A stretch of DNA of 64,000 bases from Cryptomeria japonica (Eukaryota; Streptophyta; Pinopsida; Cupressales; Cupressaceae): contig NC_081407.1 of NCBI RefSeq assembly GCF_030272615.1, forward strand, positions 380,453,179 through 380,517,178, in the 5' to 3' direction. This document shows positions 58,468 to 64,000 of the stretch, piece after piece. Made by a program: the position numbers and the translations under genes. The notes under the pieces were generated by a model. The model was given only the letters and a program-made list of their open reading frames with translations. It had not been told where the DNA came from and ran no database searches. Position 1 is the stretch's first letter. Each line of letters opens with the position of its first letter.

Positions 58468-60084
58468 CAGATTGATGCAGAGGGTTTGGGATGTTATATC
58501 ACTTTCTTGGTTTTTACTCAAAAAGGGTCTCCACTTGGTATCACCCAATGGACCATTGTCTTTAACCTTCTCAAGGTTTCTAGAGCTTACCCTAGATCCT
58601 TCCCAAGGATCTCTTCACTCAGGACAACTCACAATTGACAAGGAGTCTCCTACCCCTAAGGTTGCAACCCTTTCAACTAAGGACACCTAACAACCCCAAA
58701 CCCCAAGCAACAAGATCTTTAAACAAAAGGTGGAATCTAACCTATGTGAGTGTTTACACATGTGTTTTATGGAATTTGCACAGATCTTGACCCCTTAGAT
58801 GGGTGTTTACTAGCCCTTTGTATCTTTTCCCCTTTTGGACCTAGGAAATAGGGCTACAAGCAATTAGCCCTCCATTTGGAATTTTCTTGATTTGTCTCAC
58901 AACCTACCTAAACAACCACCTAAATAAATTTTATATTCAAATACCCTTTTGGACATTCTACAAGATTCCAAACTTCTGCATATGGGTTTTGAGTACGGAT
59001 GGTCAAACCCTATTGACCCTATTTAGCCTCTTCCAGCCGATATTGGGGTTTAAGCTCTCAAAATCTTCACCAGTCACAAAGGAATGAAAGGATAACACTT
59101 GCCAAGGGTTTTCACTTGTTCAAGGGTCCTTCTCATGCCAAGATTGACTATCCTTCAATCTGTTGTTCAAGGTTTCCACCCTCTTTTCCTACTGCACAGG
59201 TTTGCCACATGAGCGATGTCAAGCCAAGGGCATCATCTTAAGAAAGACAAATGACACTTCCTGTCTCCAAAACCACCAGGAACATATATTATACATGTCA
59301 AATCAACATCCTTCCAGGTTTCAGATCGATCTCATAGAGAGATGTTGATTTGTGTCACTGTTTGCATCCCAACCCTGGTTTTGAGGGTTTTGTTAGCCCA
59401 ATGAGATAGAAAATTCGCTTTCTTCCAAACTCGAAGGTTTCAAGACCTCAGATCAACTCTAAATGGATGGTGAACCTCTGCTACAACTTGCCGAAAGTTT
59501 AATTCATGCCCACCATTCACAAGGAATTATGCAAGAACAAAAAATTCAAGAAAAATGCAGGAAAACACAATAACCGTTTGCTTGAAGACAAGAAACTCAT
59601 TCAATATCACATTTCTAATCAGTAGGCATCGTTCCTCTAGGCTTATATCACGCCAAGGAACTCCTCCAACTACCTCCAACACATACAATCAACCAACTAA
59701 CCGTTGGGATAACCATATTTCAAAATCTTGCAAGAAAAGTTGCTTAAGACAACAATGCAACTTTGCAACTTTTGTCAACTTTCTACAATTCGGTCTTGCC
59801 TTCACACCAAAGGTCAAGAATGAACCTACCACATGTTGCAGACCCCTAAACACAAAAAATATATATAAAATGCCCATACAAGGCCTTTGACCAAGTTGAC
59901 ACACCTTAGGGCCTTAAGGCTTATTACACGACCTAGGCCTAAGCAATAGGCCTTCAAACACACACATTGCACATTCTATTCCTAACATAACCATGAATAA
60001 AAATGATGTAGACACATGTCAAAATGATGTAGACACATGTCAAAATAAAGTAGACACATGTCCTAGTGCCCCTGCACCATAGAT
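58468..60084 (+). mobile_element. LTR-like unit, family C, copy 3
   Basis: The element is 58473-60079 (1607 bp), starting TGATGCAGAG and ending CCCCTGCACCA, with flanks CAGAT (58468-58472) and TAGAT (60080-60084), a 4/5 duplication. It shares ends and internal order with 12033-13529 and 23847-25409. The GTTGCAA-rich block is at 59735-59800. A 20-bp triplet repeat lies at its end. No protein-coding motif. Confidence 0.72.
60003..60062. repeat. Three tandem 20-bp units
   Basis: AATGATGTAGACACATGTCA occurs twice exactly, and a third unit reads AATAAAGTAGACACATGTCC. It sits at the 3' end of LTR-like copy 3. Confidence 0.9.
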
Positions 60085-60977
60085 ATCCTTATCTTGAATC
60101 ATAGATCCATTTTGCACATAAAAATCAAGTTGTTCACATATACTTCACTCCTTAGATGCCTCCTCCTTGCATATATAACAAAAAGTCAAGAACAAGAAAA
60201 ATCACAAGAAGATTGCTAAACAAATCATATGAACAATATGAGGTGAGCTTACCAAGATAGTGTAACCATGAAGCAAATATACTTAAACACACTAATAACT
60301 AGAACAAAACTTAAAGGTAGTAGTATAATAATGTTGCAAAGATTTAAAGAGCAAGAACATTTTTTAAGTTCTCCAACATTTAAACAAAGATGCAATAACA
60401 TTGAATTGTGTCAAGTAGTCTAGTATATGTAAATAATATAATTAAGAATCAAGCATAACCTTTTTAGTTTGGGAAGCATAACTTATATCCTATATTTATC
60501 ATTTTATCTTTTTGTTGTGCACTTTCAAACATGCACATTATATTGCCTTTCAAATGTAAAGATACATCTTATTAAAAAAAATCATATCATAAGTTAAATA
60601 AGTATATAACTACAATCCTAAAGAATTTTTAACAATATATCAAAAATATCCCCTATAATGTAATACAATCTTCCAAATTTTTTGCTTATAGGATAAAATT
60701 GCATATAATGGTCATATGATCACCAAATTAGGCATTAAGGGAAAGTGTGTGAGAATCGAGCATTTCGGTCTCTAAAACATTAAGATGCATAAATTATTGT
60801 CCAAATATGGTACTGATAAAATAAAGTCTTCCAACTACAAAATCATTTGGGATAACATTAATATAGCAATCTACTTGAACTAAATATAAAACAACCAATA
60901 AAATTGGTTGCAACAATTTTGTAGCAGATAAAACTTTTATAGTGTGTAGGCTTGAATTTTTAACTTAATGCACTTAG
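60085..60977. other. AT-rich intergenic sequence, nothing recognised
   Basis: No ORF with a known motif, no RNA gene and no clear repeat boundary. Confidence 0.5.
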
Positions 60978-61733
60978 TGTAGTGCTCCTCCCTGATCCAT
61001 CCTTCGTGATGCGAGGTGTAAGATATTGTGAGACTTTGCTATGATGATTGTTTGATGAGACTATGTTATGTTGATTAGAGCGGATATATGTATGGTATGA
61101 TCTATGCTCATGTGCAATGAATTTTGATTATGCTCTTTATTATTATGGATGATTACATGCTAAATATATGATCTATGCGTACTAACCCATGTATTAATAT
61201 ATTTTCTTATCTTATGAGATGCATCATGTATTGGATTTCTTTCTATGTGTTTGATTTTGTCTATGGTGCAAGGGGATGATATTTCGTCACTCACTTCGGA
61301 GAGACATGGGATGTCATGATTCCTCTTCACCAGTGTGCATGTGATTATTATGTATATATGCTTTTCTCTATGATGCAGGGTTGCAGATACGAGGCATTGA
61401 CTCCACTTGGTTTCACAGGTTTGAGTGTGCCTACATAATCCTGATGGAAGTTGTGGGAGATAGCATAAGGCTTGTTACTTAAACCCTTAGCTCTTGCTTG
61501 GAATTAGAGCAATGTTTCCTGTCTTGTGTCTACTTGATCGGAATGCCACATAGGCAAAATCCGATGACCTTGGTATGCTATGCATGGGTATGTGTTCGTG
61601 TTGCATATGGGTTTTATTTGCCATATTGTTTTTGGTAGATTTTAATTATAAATTTTTATCATAAGGTTTTATTTAAATTTGTGATAATTTAATAAAAGTA
61701 CCTATACTTGCATGTATTAAAATAAAATATGTC

Positions 61734-61808
61734 TATATATATATATTTGTGTGTGTATGTGTGTGTGCGCGCGCGCGCGTGTGTGTGTGTGAGAGAGAGA
61801 GAGAGATC
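61734..61808. repeat. Compound microsatellite (TA)n(TG)n(CG)n(TG)n(AG)n
   Basis: Consecutive runs TATATATATA, TGTGTGTATGTGTGTG, CGCGCGCGCG, TGTGTGTGTG and AGAGAGAGAGAG. The alternating purine-pyrimidine core around the CG run could adopt left-handed DNA. Confidence 0.95.
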
Positions 61809-62867
61809 TCACCTTATTATTAACTAATTAACTTAATGAATTGATATTAATGTTCTAATTAACTAAATTAAAACACTAGCATGAATAATTAATAAATTAA
61901 GTCATAATTTAAAAGATGAAATAATTTAATATATTAAATAACCATAATGAAAATTATTAAATTGAAGTAATAAATTTAAAAGCAAGTTTCCATTTCTGGG
62001 GATGGAATTTTTTTTGGGAGGAAACTTTTTATTCTGGAAAAGTTTCCAGAAGAGGGGACTTCTTTCTGTTTTTTCGGCTTTTTGGGGGTTGCTCGAAGAA
62101 AATTGTAGAGGAAAGGCAGTTTTGGAATAGAAGATTGGGGATTCGAGCTTGCAGAGGGGGTTTTTAGACCTTGGGATTTAGTGTTTCCAAGTCGGTTTTC
62201 TTAGTTGATTTCCTTTGAATCGTGATTTGCTTATGCTTGATCCCCTCTTGTGTTTGGTTTAGAATTTGGAATATAAATGATCGCCTGTTGTGTTTAGGTA
62301 GATTTGCAAAGTCTGAACATTCATTTGATTTAAATCATGACTTGTTTGTATACCAAATCTTCTCTTCCTTAATCCATGCCAAATCTTTTATTTATGATCT
62401 TTCTTCCATTTTTGACCTGGCTGTATTCGTATCTATGTGCATTATTTAATTTTGTTTATGAGTGCATATTCTTGTGAGCCTCGCTGCATTGCACATTACC
62501 TGAATTAAGCGTTTTGATTGCATCATATTATTTGGTTATGTATTTTGTTTGCTTCCCTTTTATTTTATTTATTTTCTTGTTTTTTTTTTCTTTTTATTGC
62601 TATGCATTGGGGAGGTGTTGGACCTGCCACCCACGCTGGTGGGGAGGCCTCTACCTATGGGGTGGGAGGTTTCCTCCTCCACGTGGGTGGGGAGTCTTCC
62701 ACTCACAGTGTTGGGAGGGGGCTACCACCGTGCCGTAGCATTTTCTTGCCAGTCCTTATCTTTGCAACATAGTCGCTTCGTCCCAAGGTTTGGGTTTTTC
62801 ACCAAGCATTTGGGTTTGGAGATTTTTGAGTTGATTTTTGTATTTGCTAATGTTTGGAAGGCAAGGG

Positions 62868-63334
62868 CTAGGGGAAAGGACCCAGTAGTTGTGTACCCTA
62901 ACTTCGCGCTTCTCAAAATCTTACTTGGAAATTTCAAATCACTCCGATTTTTTTACAGCAGCTTACTTGGCAAGTCCCCTGCTTATAACTAAGGTTTCGG
63001 GGCCACATCATCAAATATGATGCCACATCAGCATGCTTTTTGCCAAGGTGTCCAAAACAGCCCCCCCCAAAAGTGAGACCAATAGGCGTGCAAAAGAGAC
63101 CCCAATAGTTGTGCAGCTGACATGGCATCACCTGATTGGTTACTTTTTACAATATTGGTACATTTCCCAACAACTATTGGTACATTTCCTAACAACTATT
63201 GGTACATTTCCTAACAAAAATTGATATTTTTTGTTTCAAACAATAGGTTTTATTTGTTCAATTTTTGGAACAAAAGGTATCAACAACCCTCACAACAATT
63301 GGTACATGCTCAACTACTGGGTCCTTTCCCCTAG
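62868..63334. mobile_element. 467-bp MITE with near-perfect terminal inverted repeats
   Basis: The two ends are inverted copies over 24 bases starting CTAGGGGAAAGGACCC and ending AGTAGTTG, then TGTACC with a 4-base offset. Any target duplication is hidden because the ends form the palindrome CTAG. Internally, the motif CAACTATTGG(TACA) or its complement recurs several times, including a 22-bp tandem at 63148-63217. There is no transposase. It lies inside the giant LTR of family B. The superfamily is undetermined; PIF/Harbinger or CTAG-targeting elements are possible. Confidence 0.82.
63148..63217. repeat. 22-bp tandem repeat inside the MITE
   Basis: Three units of ATTGGTACATTTCCTAACAACT type (first unit with CCCAAC). 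They carry the same core motif as the terminal inverted repeats. Confidence 0.88.
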
Positions 63335-64000
63335 TGATTGATTTTTAGGGTTTTGTTTATTTGTGTACTATTTGTGACTGGAATCAATCTACTAGTAGTA
63401 GATGAGTTAGTCTTTGATGCTTGATACTTCTGGTTCTTGAGTATCCAAGAAAATATAATTATGTTCTGGAAGGATTTATTCTGTAATTGGGATATGTGTT
63501 TAATAATATTTGAGTTGTTAAATATTTAATATGTGCTGTATTTTCTTGATTTTTGGAAGTCAATTTAGGGGAAATTAGGACTCAAATAGTTCAATCACTT
63601 TATATTGGTTATTAACCACTTAATTCATTTATTTAGATATTTACTTGGTGGCTAAGTTCCTTAGTATGCTGAATGGAAATATAATGAAATTAAATTAGAT
63701 GAATGGGTATATATGTATGCAATGTTTTACAAAGTGATGCTAGTTATTTCAACAAAATTATTTTAATAATGTTTACTTATGCGTTGTTATTTAATTATTA
63801 ATAATGTTTACGTATTTGTATTTAGTTAAGTTTAATTTGAAGTTTATCCTACCTTTTAATCATCATTGTGGTAATGGGTGTGGGTTTGAGTTTTGTTGTC
63901 AAAATAACCCTTGTGCCATTTTTGTTAGGATGTTGATTATTAGGTGGCCTGGTTGCAATATTATCTTTAGACTTGTTTGGATCATATTCTGTTGTCCTAT

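Larger units (their letters stand above)
60978..64000. mobile_element. Second member of the giant LTR family B, runs off the right edge
   Basis: Start TGTAGTGCTCC at 60978 mirrors TGTAGTACCCC of the solo LTR at 2687. The block 61249-61450 aligns with 2922-3130 at matching distances from the start (about 271 and 235 bp). Afterwards the two copies diverge, sharing only AT-rich layout. No end, TSD or coding motif is visible within the window, so it could be a solo LTR or the 5' LTR of a larger element. A GC-rich segment occupies 62610-62745. Confidence 0.65.

Noticed and set aside
62514-62992. Overlapping 74-, 84- and 147-codon open frames
   Set aside because: Lie in the GC-rich part of an LTR and in the MITE; three phases are open at once, typical of composition and not of a gene.

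Overview
The window reads as a plant nuclear genome, probably a gymnosperm of the conifer type (inference). Almost all of it is old, mutually nested retroelements (Ty3/Gypsy, Ty1/Copia, plant L1-type LINE, solo LTRs), every one with broken reading frames. Only one intron-containing host gene is credible, a small four-exon gene on the minus strand at 55685-57509. I see no rRNA, tRNA, CRISPR array or bacterial-style operon.

Left half (1-36.8 kb) is a stratified nest that can be read layer by layer. Layer 0 is a minus-strand Ty3/Gypsy pol relic: gag, protease, RT and the first part of RNase H lie at 36.7-34.0 kb, and the rest of RNase H lies at about 540-674. It was split by layer 1, a minus-strand LTR element at 680-33989 with LTRs of about 1.1 kb, an initiator-Met-type primer site, a polypurine tract and an imperfect 5-bp target duplication (GAAAT/AAAAT). 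Layer 2 is two insertions into layer 1. A plant LINE (about 1271-14770, plus strand) sits in its 3' LTR. A 14.3-kb Tat-type Gypsy element (18488-32804, minus strand, exact TSD CTTTT) sits in its leader, just after the primer site. Layer 3 is a 3.66-kb solo LTR (2687-6342, exact TSD TGACA) inside LINE ORF1, a 1.5-kb LTR-like unit (12033-13529) in the LINE 3' part, and a related unit (23847-25409) that cuts the integrase C-terminus of the Tat element.

The Tat element carries protease, a G-patch-like segment, RT, two RNase H domains and integrase on the minus strand. Between pol and its 3' LTR it also carries an opposite-strand (plus) coding region that matches the plant mobile domain (PMD/MAIN-like) family, preceded by a 19-bp tandem array.

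Right half: a minus-oriented LINE-like 3' tail and degraded sequence (36.86-38.88 kb); a complete but dead Ty1/Copia element (38883-45577, exact TSD GACTT); a plus-oriented Tat-like 3' LTR with its polypurine tract (46459-47477); degraded coiled-coil-type coding sequence (47.7-50.4 kb); and a 442-bp LTR-like element with exact TSD CAATC (52857-53298). The host gene follows, with a 52-bp minisatellite in its first intron, then a third copy of the 1.6-kb LTR-like family (58473-60079). From 60978 past the right edge lies a relative of the 3.66-kb LTR that contains a compound microsatellite and a 467-bp terminal-inverted-repeat MITE (62868-63334).

The pattern is repeated nesting of retroelements that then decayed by point mutation and frameshift. 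Catalytic residues are lost in RT, protease and RNase H of several elements, so no autonomous element remains.
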